Shown: piece by piece, positions 1 through 8,312 of the stretch
How positions within the stretch are numbered: the stretch's first letter is position 1
Layout of the letters: each line of letters begins with the position of its first letter
Source of the DNA: Hydrogenovibrio sp. 3SP14C1
GTDB taxonomy: Bacteria; Pseudomonadota; Gammaproteobacteria; Thiomicrospirales; Thiomicrospiraceae
Direction of reading: 5' to 3'
Length of the DNA: 64,000 nucleotides
NCBI RefSeq assembly: GCF_029625905.1
Contig: NZ_JARTLM010000009.1
Coordinates: forward strand, 56,798-120,797
The notes under the pieces: generated by a model
What the model saw: only the letters and a program-made list of their open reading frames with translations
Database searches by the model: none
What the model was told of the DNA's origin: nothing
Position numbers and translations under genes: made by a program

Positions 1-1
1 A

Positions 2-505
2 CACGACACGCTTGAGCAGTTTGGTTCAGACTCTATGTTATTACAGCAAACCAAGCATGGGTTGCCTGATGCAACAGAACGTTTGGAATATGTTATCCAA
101 ACAACGGAAGAAGCCAGTAATAAAACGCTTTCAGCGGCAGAAAATATCATTGCCTTGCTAGAGACATTAGAGTCACAAGCAACAGATGACGCTCAAAAAG
201 AGTTCATCAACAAAGCACAGTCTGAAGTGACTGAGATTATGATGGCACAGTCTTTCCAAGACCTTACCGGGCAAGTGCTTAATCGTGTCATTATGCTGGT
301 GACAAGTCTTGAACAGAGTTTGATGGAGTTGATTAATAAATCAGGTATTCACATTGATGATATTCCCGATCCAGCAGAATCGGATGAAAAGCGCAAAGCC
401 GAAGAGATGAGAGGTATTGGTCCAAATGTCACGAAATCGAGTCAGCAGAATGTGGTAAATTCTCAAGATGATGTGGATGATTTGCTGGGAGATTTAGGCA
501 TTTGA
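2..505 (+). CDS. cheZ: Chemotaxis protein CheZ, 5' end cut by window edge
   Basis: CheZ is the phosphatase that dephosphorylates CheY-P and resets the flagellar motor signal. The frame is open to the first bases of the window, so the amino terminus lies outside; 167 codons are visible. The segment AQSFQDLTGQVLNRVI is the long helical-hairpin region with the conserved catalytic Asp/Gln area. The carboxy end DDVDDLLGDLGI matches the CheY-binding tail typical of CheZ, separated by a low-complexity linker. cheA and cheW follow on the same strand, as expected for a CheY-CheZ-CheA-CheW cluster. An internal ATG at 35 is unlikely to be the true start because homology continues upstream of it. Confidence 0.93.
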   Translation, partial: HDTLEQFGSDSMLLQQTKHGLPDATERLEYVIQTTEEASNKTLSAAENIIALLETLESQATDDAQKEFINKAQSEVTEIMMAQSFQDLTGQVLNRVIMLVTSLEQSLMELINKSGIHIDDIPDPAESDEKRKAEEMRGIGPNVTKSSQQNVVNSQDDVDDLLGDLGI

Positions 506-526
506 GCATCTTTTGAAATTGTCTAG

Positions 527-543
527 TGGCACGTTCATTGCTT
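527..543 (+). promoter_or_regulatory. Sigma-54 type promoter upstream of cheA
   Basis: TGGCAC-GTTCA-TTGCTT matches the -24/-12 consensus, with GG and GC separated by exactly 10 bases. It lies 88 bases before the cheA start, in the cheZ-cheA gap. In many polarly flagellated gammaproteobacteria flagellar and chemotaxis genes depend on RpoN with an FlrC-type activator; use here is inferred from sequence only. Confidence 0.7.
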
Positions 544-631
544 TATGTTTGGCAATTGAAAATAGATGATTTCAGTGGTGTATTTTTGACACACTGCAAC
601 CACACGATAAAGCTTTAAGAGGGTTCACATT

Positions 632-2578
632 GTGGATGAAGATATTTTACAGGACTTTTTAGTCGAAGCATCAGAGCTGGTTGAACAGCTGGATGAACAG
701 CTGGTCGAGCTAGAAAACTCTCCAACGGATTCAGATTTACTGAATGCGGTTTTTAGAGGGTTCCATACGATTAAAGGCGGGGCCGGTTTTTTAGGGGTTA
801 CTCCTTTGATCGAAGTGTGTCATCGTGCTGAAAATGTTTTTGATAAAATCCGTAATGGCGATGTTTCTTATGATGCAACGGCCGCAGATATTATTATGCG
901 AGCGTTTGATGCGATCAGTGATTATATTCAACAACTGAATGATGGTGTTCGTGAGTTTGAAAGTGCAGATGAAGGTTTATTGTCTGAGTTAGATGCTTTA
1001 TGGAAAGGTGGGGCGGCCCCAAAACCTGAACCTGCTGAAGAAGCAGCTTCCTCTCAGCCTAAATTAGAACTGCCTGATGATGTTGATCCGGATGGCGAAA
1101 TTTCAGATGATGAGTTTGAAGCACTCTTAAATCAGCGTGATGCGTTAGACAATTCAGGCTCCAATGAATCAGAATCTGAAGAACCGAAACTTGCTTTACC
1201 TGATGACGTTGATCCGGATGGTGATATTACGGATGATGAATTTGAAGCCCTCTTAAATCAAAGAGACATGATGGATGGGCTTGAAGAGTCTAAAGAGAGT
1301 GCGTCATCTGCACCGGCTCCTCCGCCTGAACCTGCAAAACCAACACCTCCACCAGAGCCTAAGAAAGCATCGAAACCGGAAGCCGCTAAACCGGATGCAG
1401 CTAAAGCAGCCAGTGCTGAATCTACCGTGCGTGTGGATACACGTCGATTAGATGAAATTATGAATTTGGTCGGAGAGTTGGTTCTAGTTCGAAATCGTTT
1501 ACTGACCTTAAGATCAAGTGATGGGCCTGAAGAGGCATTATCTAATGCCGTTGGTAATTTAGATCATGTTACGACGGATTTGCAGGCTTCTGTGATGAAA
1601 ACTCGTATGCAACCAGTGAAAAAGGTCTTTGGGCGCTTTCCTCGTGTTGTTCGAGATCTTGCTCGTAAATTAGGTAAAGAAATTGAGCTGGAGCTAAAAG
1701 GGGAAGAGACCGATTTAGATAAAAACTTGGTTGAAGCCTTAGCCGATCCGTTGGTGCATCTGGTTCGAAATTCAGTTGACCATGGGGTAGAAATGCCTGA
1801 TGTGCGTGAGCAAGCTGGAAAAGTACGCAAAGGCACGGTCATTTTAGCGGCTGAGCAAGAGGGAGATCATATTCTATTGTCCATCACCGATGATGGCAAA
1901 GGTATGGATCCTGACGTTCTGCGTCGTAAAGCGGTTGAAAAAGGCATGATGGATGAGGTGTCTGCGAATCAAATGGATGATAAAGCAGCCTTTGAATTAA
2001 TTATGTCGGCAGGATTTTCAACAGCGGATCAAATTAGTGATATCTCTGGGCGAGGTGTCGGGATGGATGTGGTCAAGAACATGATCACTAAGCTGAATGG
2101 TAGTATCGATATTAATTCCGTTTTAGGAGAAGGGACGCAAATTAAAATTCGTGTGCCATTAACGTTGGCCATTTTACCCACGCTGATGGTTTCTTTCGAA
2201 GATGATAGTTATGCGATTCCTTTGACCAGTGTGCAAGAAATATTTGATTATGATTCTTCTCAAATCAACCGTATAGATGGTCAAATGATGGTTCGCCTAA
2301 GAGAAAAAAGTATTCCTTTATTGTTCTTATCAGACTGGCTCGCACCGGACCAAGTAAAAGATAACTATGCTGGTGATAAAGTCATTATTGTTTCGATTGG
2401 TAATCAAAGAGCCGGTCTAGTCGTTGAGCAGGTAAATGGACAAGAAGAGGTTGTCATTAAACCATTAGGTGTGATGATGAAGCATCTTGAGGGATATGCA
2501 GGCGCGACCATTACTGGTAACGGTAATATTGCCTTGATCTTAGATTTACCCGGCGTAATTCAACGCTTTCAATATTAA
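632..2578 (+). CDS. cheA: Chemotaxis histidine kinase CheA
   Basis: CheA autophosphorylates in response to receptor state and passes phosphate to CheY and CheB. The 648-residue protein has an Hpt domain with the phosphorylated histidine at about residue 45 (FHTIKGGAGF), then a long acidic and proline-rich linker (about 125-260), a dimerisation helix pair starting near TVRVDTRRLDEIM, an HATPase core (HLVRNSVDHGVE N box, DDGKGMD G1 box, GRGVGMDVV G2 box) and a carboxy CheW-like domain. The start is GTG, with an AAGAGGG ribosome site about 10 bases upstream. The linker shows no recognisable P2 domain and instead holds a duplicated 30-residue motif. cheW follows after 14 bases, so they are co-transcribed. 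Confidence 0.96.
   Translation: MDEDILQDFLVEASELVEQLDEQLVELENSPTDSDLLNAVFRGFHTIKGGAGFLGVTPLIEVCHRAENVFDKIRNGDVSYDATAADIIMRAFDAISDYIQQLNDGVREFESADEGLLSELDALWKGGAAPKPEPAEEAASSQPKLELPDDVDPDGEISDDEFEALLNQRDALDNSGSNESESEEPKLALPDDVDPDGDITDDEFEALLNQRDMMDGLEESKESASSAPAPPPEPAKPTPPPEPKKASKPEAAKPDAAKAASAESTVRVDTRRLDEIMNLVGELVLVRNRLLTLRSSDGPEEALSNAVGNLDHVTTDLQASVMKTRMQPVKKVFGRFPRVVRDLARKLGKEIELELKGEETDLDKNLVEALADPLVHLVRNSVDHGVEMPDVREQAGKVRKGTVILAAEQEGDHILLSITDDGKGMDPDVLRRKAVEKGMMDEVSANQMDDKAAFELIMSAGFSTADQISDISGRGVGMDVVKNMITKLNGSIDINSVLGEGTQIKIRVPLTLAILPTLMVSFEDDSYAIPLTSVQEIFDYDSSQINRIDGQMMVRLREKSIPLLFLSDWLAPDQVKDNYAGDKVIIVSIGNQRAGLVVEQVNGQEEVVIKPLGVMMKHLEGYAGATITGNGNIALILDLPGVIQRFQY
1061..1275 (+). repeat. 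Duplicated motif in the CheA linker
   Basis: Two near-identical 30-residue units lie 42 residues apart (about residues 144-173 and 186-215 of CheA). Each contains LPDDVDPDG, then an I-S/T-DDEFEALLNQRD helix-like stretch. The units differ at only a few positions. They sit where other CheA proteins carry the CheY/CheB-docking P2 domain. Confidence 0.85.
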
Positions 2579-2592
2579 AACGGAGAGTAGAA

Positions 2593-3102
2593 ATGGACTC
2601 TGAACCGAATATGCAGTCAACCAGCAATTTGTTAGATGGTGTCATTACCGATGAGGATGATGAGAAATACGTTGGCCCCAGCATTCGTTGCGTGATGTTT
2701 AACTTAGATTCTGAGGTATATGGAATCAATGTTAAAAAGATTCGAGAAGTTTTAAGAGTTGGGACGATTCGAAAAGTAGAAGGTTCTGCGCCAAGTGTAT
2801 TAGGCGTGATTAATGTTCGCGGGGTAATCGTGACGGTTGTAGATACCCGAACTACTTATGGATTACCTTATAAACCGGCAGATGATTTATCTCGTATTAT
2901 CATTGTCGAGTTAGATACCGATAACATTGTCGGCATGATGGTGGATTGTGTGATGGAAGTGAAAGATATTCCTGAATCACAATTTGAACCCATGTCAGCG
3001 ACAAAAGAAGGGGCTTCTCGATACTTGCAAGGGATTGCACACTATAATGGTGATGTGATTGTTCTAATTGACGTTGACAGTATGTTTTCAGGTCAAACTT
3101 AG
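2593..3102 (+). CDS. cheW: Chemotaxis coupling protein CheW
   Basis: CheW bridges CheA to chemoreceptor tips. The 169-residue product is one CheW domain preceded by about 30 acidic residues: EVYGINVKKIREVLR, then SVLGVINVRGVIVTVVDTR and the terminal VIVLIDVD strand are family signatures. A GGAGAG ribosome site precedes the ATG. It is the last gene of the cheZ-cheA-cheW run and is followed by a strong terminator-like palindrome. A second cheW lies on the opposite strand at 4286-4816, so the cell has at least two coupling proteins. Confidence 0.94.
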   Translation: MDSEPNMQSTSNLLDGVITDEDDEKYVGPSIRCVMFNLDSEVYGINVKKIREVLRVGTIRKVEGSAPSVLGVINVRGVIVTVVDTRTTYGLPYKPADDLSRIIIVELDTDNIVGMMVDCVMEVKDIPESQFEPMSATKEGASRYLQGIAHYNGDVIVLIDVDSMFSGQT

Positions 3103-3145
3103 TACTACGATTGATAAGGGTGTGAACCCCCGGTTCTTTAATAAG

Positions 3146-3171
3146 AAAAACGACCAGGCCTGGTCGTTTTT
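3146..3171. terminator. Palindromic terminator with CCAGGCCTGG core
   Basis: A perfect inverted repeat centred between 3158 and 3159: AAAAACGACCAGG followed by its complement, continuing into TTTTTT. It ends the cheW transcript, and by symmetry could end the convergent minus-strand gene at 3181. CCAGGCCTGG occupies 3154-3163 and is copy 1 of the family described in the findings. Confidence 0.9.
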
Positions 3172-3180
3172 TGTTTCTAG

Positions 3181-3510
3181 TTAAGAGAATTCGTCATCCG
3201 TTTTCAACGCTTCCTGAGGAGGGGTAGGAATTTCTTTATCCGAGAGTTGGTAGGCAAAGATTAACACTTGTACCACGGCTTCATAGAGTAGCTCTGGAAT
3301 TTCGTGATCCAATTCTACCTGGGAAAGAAGCTGCACAAGATCGTGATCTTCCGTAATGGGGATGTTATGCTCTTCAGCAATCTTGATGATTTGTTCAGCA
3401 AGTGTTCCAGACCCTTTTGCCGTTACTTTGGGGGCAGACTCTCCGTCATACTCCAATGTGATGGCAACTTTTTGATCTAAAGTGGTGTTGTGATGGTTTG
3501 ATTTAGTCAT
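3181..3510 (-). CDS. FlhB carboxy-domain-like export switch protein
   Basis: The 109-residue product resembles only the cytoplasmic carboxy domain of FlhB/YscU, the switch that changes substrate class of the flagellar type III export gate. Matching stretches are KVAITLEYDGESAPKVTAKG, then IIKIAEEHNIPITEDHDLVQLL and the EIPELLYEAVVQVLIFAYQL helix. The autocleavage NPTH motif and all FlhB membrane helices are absent. Free-standing proteins of this kind are known in other bacteria (FlhX/YlqH-like). The gene is the most downstream of the minus-strand flagellar block, though a terminator separates it from the STAS gene. A role in export specificity is inferred. Confidence 0.85.
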   Translation of the reverse strand: MTKSNHHNTTLDQKVAITLEYDGESAPKVTAKGSGTLAEQIIKIAEEHNIPITEDHDLVQLLSQVELDHEIPELLYEAVVQVLIFAYQLSDKEIPTPPQEALKTDDEFS

Positions 3511-3527
3511 GGGGTTGACCAGAGAAT

Positions 3528-3554
3528 AAAAAAGCCACTAAAAAGTGGCTTTTT
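3528..3554 (-). terminator. Intrinsic terminator after the STAS gene
   Basis: Stem AGCCACT/AGTGGCT (3533-3539 and 3544-3550), loop AAAA, and an A-tract on plus that is a T-tract on minus. It lies immediately after the STAS gene and before the FlhB-like gene, so the latter may need readthrough or its own promoter. Confidence 0.8.
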
Positions 3555-3558
3555 ATGA

Positions 3559-3840
3559 CTAAGAGGTGAGGCCGATTTTTTCTGTGAGACCGAGTTTCTC
3601 GGCACCCATTTTTAAAACATCGGTGGGAGAGTCCCACTCAATACGCTTTTGGTTGGCCATTGCACTTTTGATTAAGGCAAGTAAGGCTTGCAACCCAGAA
3701 GTATCGATTGCTTCAACATTTCCCGCAACAAGCTTATACGTTTCTGCATCAGATTGAAAAGCGATTTTTAAATTACTGAACTCTTCTTCAATGTGATGAA
3801 TGGTTAGGTTTTCAGGCAATTCGATCGTATTTTCGCTCAT
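3559..3840 (-). CDS. STAS-domain protein (anti-sigma antagonist-like)
   Basis: A 93-residue single-domain STAS protein of the SpoIIAA/MlaB fold. The motif VEAIDTSGLQALLALI contains the conserved D-[TS]-S-G with Ser48 at the position phosphorylated in SpoIIAA. The neighbouring genes are cheY (upstream, 26 bases) and a cheW, so it is probably part of a chemotaxis-linked phosphorelay or partner switch and not the lipid transporter subunit MlaB, whose mla neighbours are absent. No kinase of the SpoIIAB/RsbW type is visible in the window. The biochemical role is not known from sequence. Confidence 0.85.
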   Translation of the reverse strand: MSENTIELPENLTIHHIEEEFSNLKIAFQSDAETYKLVAGNVEAIDTSGLQALLALIKSAMANQKRIEWDSPTDVLKMGAEKLGLTEKIGLTS

Positions 3841-3866
3841 AAGAACCTCTGTTCACGTAGTGTGTT

Positions 3867-4229
3867 TTATAAAACACGGTTAATGACGGATAGAAGTTTT
3901 TCCGGGCTGAATGGTTTCACTATCCAACCTGTTGCACCCGCTTCTTTACCTTTGGTTTTCATGTCACCAGAGGATTCTGTTGTTAAGCATAGAATAGGTG
4001 TGAATTTATAGTTTGGTAAAGTGCCTCGAACCGCTTGAATTAGCTCAATACCATTCATGTTAGGCATGTTGATATCGGTTACGATTAAGTCAAACTGTTC
4101 TTTTTTAGCAATATCTAATGCAATTGCACCATCTTCAGCTTCTGTCACGTCGTGACCAGCAGATTTTAATGACATGCTTACCATTTGGCGCATTGACTTT
4201 GAATCATCTACTGCAAGAATTTTGGACAT
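3867..4229 (-). CDS. cheY: CheY-type response regulator
   Basis: A single receiver domain of 120 residues. The acid pocket is D8-D9, the phospho-acceptor is Asp52 (IVTDINMPNMNG), and the conserved Lys sits in WIVKPFSPEKLL. There is no output domain, so it acts by protein contact. It lies between a second cheW and the STAS gene, not beside cheZ, so it may be an accessory CheY serving a different output from the motor CheY that is probably upstream of cheZ outside the window. Its switch residues are intact. Confidence 0.93.
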   Translation of the reverse strand: MSKILAVDDSKSMRQMVSMSLKSAGHDVTEAEDGAIALDIAKKEQFDLIVTDINMPNMNGIELIQAVRGTLPNYKFTPILCLTTESSGDMKTKGKEAGATGWIVKPFSPEKLLSVINRVL

Positions 4230-4285
4230 TGTTACCCTCTCAATATTTCTTTAAAACTTAAATTAAATTTGTCGTTATTATACAG

Positions 4286-4816
4286 TTATTCGTCTATATT
4301 CAGGCTTTTTTTGATTTCTTCTAAGATGCCAGAAGAGACGAGTTCATCAACGTGCAAAACAATCACCATTTTTTCTGAAACGGTGGCAAGGCCTTTAACA
4401 TATTCTGTATGAATGCTACCGTTGATCTCTGGTGAAGCTTGAAGGCTACCTAAATCAATTGCATGGACATCTGACACACCATCCACAACGACACCAATAA
4501 TTTTCTGTGTATTTGAGGATGCATCGGTCGCACGCAATATGATGACAACGGTACTTTCGTCATAAGTAATGTCGTTGAGTCCAAATCGAATTCTTAGGTC
4601 CACAACAGGGACCACTGCACCACGCAAATTAATCACGCCTTTGACATAATCCGGTGCATTTGGAATGGTTGTGGTGCGTTCCCAGCCTTTAATTTCTTGT
4701 ACTCTTAAGATATCAACGCCGTATTCTTCGCTTCCAAGGATAAAGCTTAATATTTGATCATCTGAACCTTCATTCTGTTCAATTTGATCTTTAATCGCCT
4801 CCATATCAGCACCCAT
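4286..4816 (-). CDS. cheW: Second CheW-domain coupling protein
   Basis: 176 residues with a complete CheW domain: SFILGSEEYGVDILRVQEI, then YVKGVINLRGAVVPVVDLR and MVIVLHVDEL. The 20-residue acidic amino extension differs from the CheW at 2593. Two Met starts (residues 1 and 5) are possible; neither has a clearly better ribosome site. It heads the minus-strand cheW-cheY-STAS operon, with 56 bases to cheY. Confidence 0.93.
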   Translation of the reverse strand: MGADMEAIKDQIEQNEGSDDQILSFILGSEEYGVDILRVQEIKGWERTTTIPNAPDYVKGVINLRGAVVPVVDLRIRFGLNDITYDESTVVIILRATDASSNTQKIIGVVVDGVSDVHAIDLGSLQASPEINGSIHTEYVKGLATVSEKMVIVLHVDELVSSGILEEIKKSLNIDE

Positions 4817-4960
4817 CTACTCAGCCCCACAGTTATAGTTATTCAGTCTATTTATCGATGTTTGCATTAAGTTACCTTATTTGCTCTGAAACGTCTAGTT
4901 TATTCAGGCCTATTTTTAGAAAAATCATCTAAAAAAACAGACAAAAAAGTAAGCACTAAT

Positions 4961-4977
4961 AAGCAATTACGAGACCA
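4961..4977 (-). promoter_or_regulatory. Possible sigma-54 promoter for the cheW-cheY-STAS block
   Basis: On the minus strand TGGTCTCGTAATTGCTT keeps the invariant GG and GC 10 bases apart and has an ideal TTGC, but the CAC of the -24 element is not conserved. It sits 145 bases before the cheW start. A weak candidate supported mainly by spacing and by the better copies upstream of cheA and the receptor gene. Confidence 0.35.
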
Positions 4978-4987
4978 AGTGTTAATG

Positions 4988-6019
4988 TTAAATATGGATG
5001 TCAATTAAAGCGACTTTTTCTGCATGAGCGGTATTGGTTGGTTTTTCTTTTGACATCATTAAGTGCTTTAACGGAATTGATGCTTCTTGAAATTGTTCCC
5101 TTAATAGAGGAAGTTTGTCGGTGACCGTTTTTTCCAGTGCTGTATTGTCAGCCCAAAGCATGATGGAAATGATGTCTTCTTGAATAAGCAGTTTGCTGGA
5201 TAGTTCACCTTCATGGAGTTGTAAATTGATGATGGCTTCCCAAAAGGGAGGGGAGGCGTTTTTTTGTTTACGAATATCAATCGAGAGCTCTTTTAAAAAA
5301 TCATTGGGCGCCAACGGCAGCTGAATGTTCATTAGATATGGGTTTTCTGCAGCTTGTAATTGTTGAAGCGTTAAACGATTCAAGGTCTGGTTGAGTATGC
5401 TAGAAAGCCTTGAAAGCTCAGGTTGTTTGTTAGCTTGGGTTTGATTGACCAATTGAAGCAGTTGTAATAACTTTGCCTTGAAGTCTCCAGGGGGCGGTTT
5501 TTTAGCGTTTGATAAGCTGCTTTCTAAAAACAAACCACTTGAAAGTAGCTGTCTTTTTAACTCCCTAGCTGATGTTTGTGTGCCGGGCTTGAATAATTGT
5601 TCCAACAAGCTTGATAGCTGGGCCTGAATCGTCGTGGGTAAAAGTCCACTGTTCGTCAAGGACGTTAATTGCTGTATGCCTTGAGAAATTGGGATTTGGT
5701 TGGGCAGAAGTTGGCGGTAAGCCGATTGAATAAGAGCTTGATTTCTTGCGGCATTATCTTGAGGCGCAGACTTTGGTTGAATCTGTAACACAAGGTTGGG
5801 TTGGGTTTGCGTGACTTTGACCGTTAAGGGCTTGCCTTCGGTAAGCGTTTGTTGGGTTGTGGCGGTTAATGACTTTCCGGCCAAGAAAAAACTGACTTGG
5901 CTTCCGTCTACTTTGGCGATGTTAACCGTATAGGTGCTACCTAAAGCAAGTTTTAACGCTTGCCCAGAACTTGCGTTTAGCGTTAAATTAGGAGGCATTC
6001 CCGTCGGCGTTAGTGCCAT
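4988..6019 (-). CDS. fliK: Flagellar hook-length control protein FliK-like
   Basis: 343 residues. The carboxy third (ENPYLMNIQLPLAPNDFLKE onward, with INLQLHEGELSSKLLIQED) matches the Flg_hook domain of FliK, which gauges hook length and triggers the FlhB substrate switch. The first two thirds are rich in Gln, Thr, Leu and Pro, typical of the variable FliK ruler region. Co-orientation with an FlhB carboxy-domain homologue fits a shared export function. The usual fliK position beside fliF-fliJ is not seen here, so it could be a second FliK-like gene. Identity is moderate-confidence because the amino part is not conserved. Confidence 0.75.
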   Translation of the reverse strand: MALTPTGMPPNLTLNASSGQALKLALGSTYTVNIAKVDGSQVSFFLAGKSLTATTQQTLTEGKPLTVKVTQTQPNLVLQIQPKSAPQDNAARNQALIQSAYRQLLPNQIPISQGIQQLTSLTNSGLLPTTIQAQLSSLLEQLFKPGTQTSARELKRQLLSSGLFLESSLSNAKKPPPGDFKAKLLQLLQLVNQTQANKQPELSRLSSILNQTLNRLTLQQLQAAENPYLMNIQLPLAPNDFLKELSIDIRKQKNASPPFWEAIINLQLHEGELSSKLLIQEDIISIMLWADNTALEKTVTDKLPLLREQFQEASIPLKHLMMSKEKPTNTAHAEKVALIDIHI

Positions 6020-6146
6020 AAAGCAATCAATCCAGTTATATTGTGTTTCATAGAGTTAAATAATAAACTGTAAACGATGGGTGAAGCAATTATAATTAAT
6101 ACAACAATACAACAATTATGGGTTGAAACTAGAAGGATAATCGCTG

Positions 6147-6974
6147 GTGAGTGAAAGAGAGTTTGACTTTACAGAGCAAGATTTTATGAGAGTTAAGGCT
6201 CTCGTATATGAATTCGCCGGAATCGATTTGAATGACTCAAAGAAAAACTTAGTTTACAACCGCTTAGCAAAACGTATTCGCTTTTTGGAGCTCAATTCTT
6301 TTAAAGAGTATCTCAGTTTTGTTGAGGCACAGGGAGAATCGGAATTTGTTCATCTGATCAATGCGATCACCACTAATTTAACATTCTTTTTTAGGGAAAA
6401 TCATCACTTCGAATATCTTGCTAATACCGTTATCCCATCCATTATTGAACATAATAAAAGTAGTAAAAAGATTCGAATATGGTCGGCTGGCTGTTCTACC
6501 GGTGAAGAACCTTATTCGTTAGCCATTGTGCTAAAAGAGGCCGTTCCTGCCGGGTGGGATGCACGTGTGCTAGCCACGGATTTGGATACCAATGTGGTGG
6601 AAACCGGTAGAACGGGGGTGTATAAGGTAGACCGCCTGAAAGGGGTTTCTGAAGCACGTAAAAAGCGTTGGTTTTTAAAAGGAACCGGATCGAAAGATGG
6701 CTATGTAAGAGTTAAACCCGAGTTGCAGCAGATTATTGATTTTGGTCAAGTCAATTTGATGAATGAATGGCCGATTAAAGATGTCATTGATGTGATTTTT
6801 TGTCGCAATGTCGTCATTTATTTCGATAAGACAACTCAGGCAAAATTATTTGACCGATATGCCAACTTGCTGCCTGATGATGGACATTTATTTATTGGTC
6901 ATTCTGAATCACTCTATAAAGTCTGTGATCGATTCGAATTGCTTGGCCAAACGATTTATAAAAAAATAAAATAA
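6147..6974 (+). CDS. cheR: Chemotaxis protein methyltransferase CheR
   Basis: CheR methylates receptor glutamates with S-adenosylmethionine. The 275 residues have the helical amino domain (about 1-80), then the SAM-binding motif IWSAGCSTGEEPYSLA, LATDLDTNVV, and the FCRNVVIYF motif typical of CheR. The start is GTG, chosen because AGAAGGA lies 9 bases upstream and the frame opens there. cheB follows after 49 bases, giving the standard receptor adaptation pair. Confidence 0.96.
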   Translation: MSEREFDFTEQDFMRVKALVYEFAGIDLNDSKKNLVYNRLAKRIRFLELNSFKEYLSFVEAQGESEFVHLINAITTNLTFFFRENHHFEYLANTVIPSIIEHNKSSKKIRIWSAGCSTGEEPYSLAIVLKEAVPAGWDARVLATDLDTNVVETGRTGVYKVDRLKGVSEARKKRWFLKGTGSKDGYVRVKPELQQIIDFGQVNLMNEWPIKDVIDVIFCRNVVIYFDKTTQAKLFDRYANLLPDDGHLFIGHSESLYKVCDRFELLGQTIYKKIK

Positions 6975-7023
6975 ACTCAAGCGTTCACAGATAGGACGTA
7001 ATGAATGAAAGAAAGGGGAGAGG

Positions 7024-8154
7024 ATGTCAAAGATAAAGGTATTAGTCGTTGATGATTCTGCTTTAGTTAGACAAATGTTACAAGAGATGCTGAAGTCAGA
7101 CCCACAGATCGAAGTGGTCGGCACGGCATCAGATCCTTACGATGCAAGAGAAAAAGTCAAGCAACTTCACCCTGATGTTTTGACCTTGGATGTTGAAATG
7201 CCCCGTATGGATGGCGTGACGTTTTTAAAAAACTTAATGCGATTGCATCCTTTGCCAGTGGTGATGATTTCAACCCTCACCGAGAAGGGAGCGGGCATTA
7301 CGTTTGAAGCGCTTGATCTCGGAGCCGTTGATTTTGTTGCAAAACCGAAGATTGATTTGCAGCATACATTTGAACAATATACTGATGAAATCTGTCGCAA
7401 GGTCAAAACCGCTGCAAAGGTCTCTAGGGGGCAGCTTGAAAGACAGTATGCGCGCTATGTAGCCAATAAAGAAAGTAAGCCTAAAGTATTGTCTAAACCG
7501 GGTTCATTGGTTTCTAAAGTGGTTGAAAAATTCACGACGGATGCGATAGTGCCGAAAAAAGCGCCTTCAAATTTTGCTAAGCCATCGCATAAAGTAATTG
7601 CATTGGGCGCATCGACTGGTGGAACTGAAGCCATTAAGGAGGTCTTAATGCGATTGCCTGCTTCAACGCCCGCTATCGTGATTACACAACATATTCCAGT
7701 TTCTTTTAGTTTGCCTTTTGCACAGAGGATGAATAGCATTTCAGAGATGGAAGTAACACAAGCTGAAGATCGTCAACCCATTTTGGCAGGACATGTCTAT
7801 ATTGCACCAGGAGATAAGCATTTACTGGTTGAGCGAACCCACTCGGGTTATATTTGTCGTTTAAATGACGGCCCACCAGTTAATCGTCATAAACCCTCAG
7901 TTGATGTGATGTTTCGTACCGTTGTTCAAAGTGTGGGGAAAAATGCCGTGGGTGTTTTATTAACGGGTATGGGAGCAGACGGTGCAAAAGGCATGAAAGA
8001 GCTTCAAGAGATTGGAGTTCCGACCATTGCGCAAGACGAAAAAACGTGTGTTGTATGGGGAATGCCTGGAGAAGCGGTGAGACTTGGCGCTGCCGACTAT
8101 GTTTTACCGTTAGAATCAATTCCCGAAAAAATCCTTTCATTGCTTAAAAAATAG
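7024..8154 (+). CDS. cheB: Chemotaxis methylesterase/glutaminase CheB
   Basis: CheB removes receptor methyl groups once phosphorylated by CheA. Receiver domain at 1-120 with D10-D11 and phospho-acceptor Asp56 (TLDVEMPRMDG), a charged linker (about 125-185), then the esterase domain with the nucleophile serine in LGASTGGTEA, histidine in TQHIPVSF and aspartate in GMGADGAKGM. All catalytic residues are present and the length (376) is normal. It pairs with cheR just upstream; the receptor gene follows 212 bases later with its own promoter. Confidence 0.97.
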   Translation: MSKIKVLVVDDSALVRQMLQEMLKSDPQIEVVGTASDPYDAREKVKQLHPDVLTLDVEMPRMDGVTFLKNLMRLHPLPVVMISTLTEKGAGITFEALDLGAVDFVAKPKIDLQHTFEQYTDEICRKVKTAAKVSRGQLERQYARYVANKESKPKVLSKPGSLVSKVVEKFTTDAIVPKKAPSNFAKPSHKVIALGASTGGTEAIKEVLMRLPASTPAIVITQHIPVSFSLPFAQRMNSISEMEVTQAEDRQPILAGHVYIAPGDKHLLVERTHSGYICRLNDGPPVNRHKPSVDVMFRTVVQSVGKNAVGVLLTGMGADGAKGMKELQEIGVPTIAQDEKTCVVWGMPGEAVRLGAADYVLPLESIPEKILSLLKK

Positions 8155-8312
8155 TACCTTCTCTCATTAAGTTCATAACGCTTTCCTTATCTTGAGTCCT
8201 TTGTCTTTAAAGGGCTTAACAGGGGGCTTTAATTTGGTGGTTTTAACCAAACACATCCTAATCTTTCAATAAGTTTTATATAATACCCGAATACGTTTTT
8301 AGAGAATTTTCT

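Noticed and set aside
4903-4912. TCAGGCCTAT, and AGGCCT words near 17971, 21180 and 21546, as more copies of the palindrome family
   Set aside because: Only the central AGGCCT or a little more is conserved, which is expected a few dozen times less stringently by chance; they lack both flanking CC/GG pairs.
8216-8268. Weak hairpins after cheB (such as TTTGGT/ACCAAA) as a terminator
   Set aside because: Stems are short and no T-tract follows.
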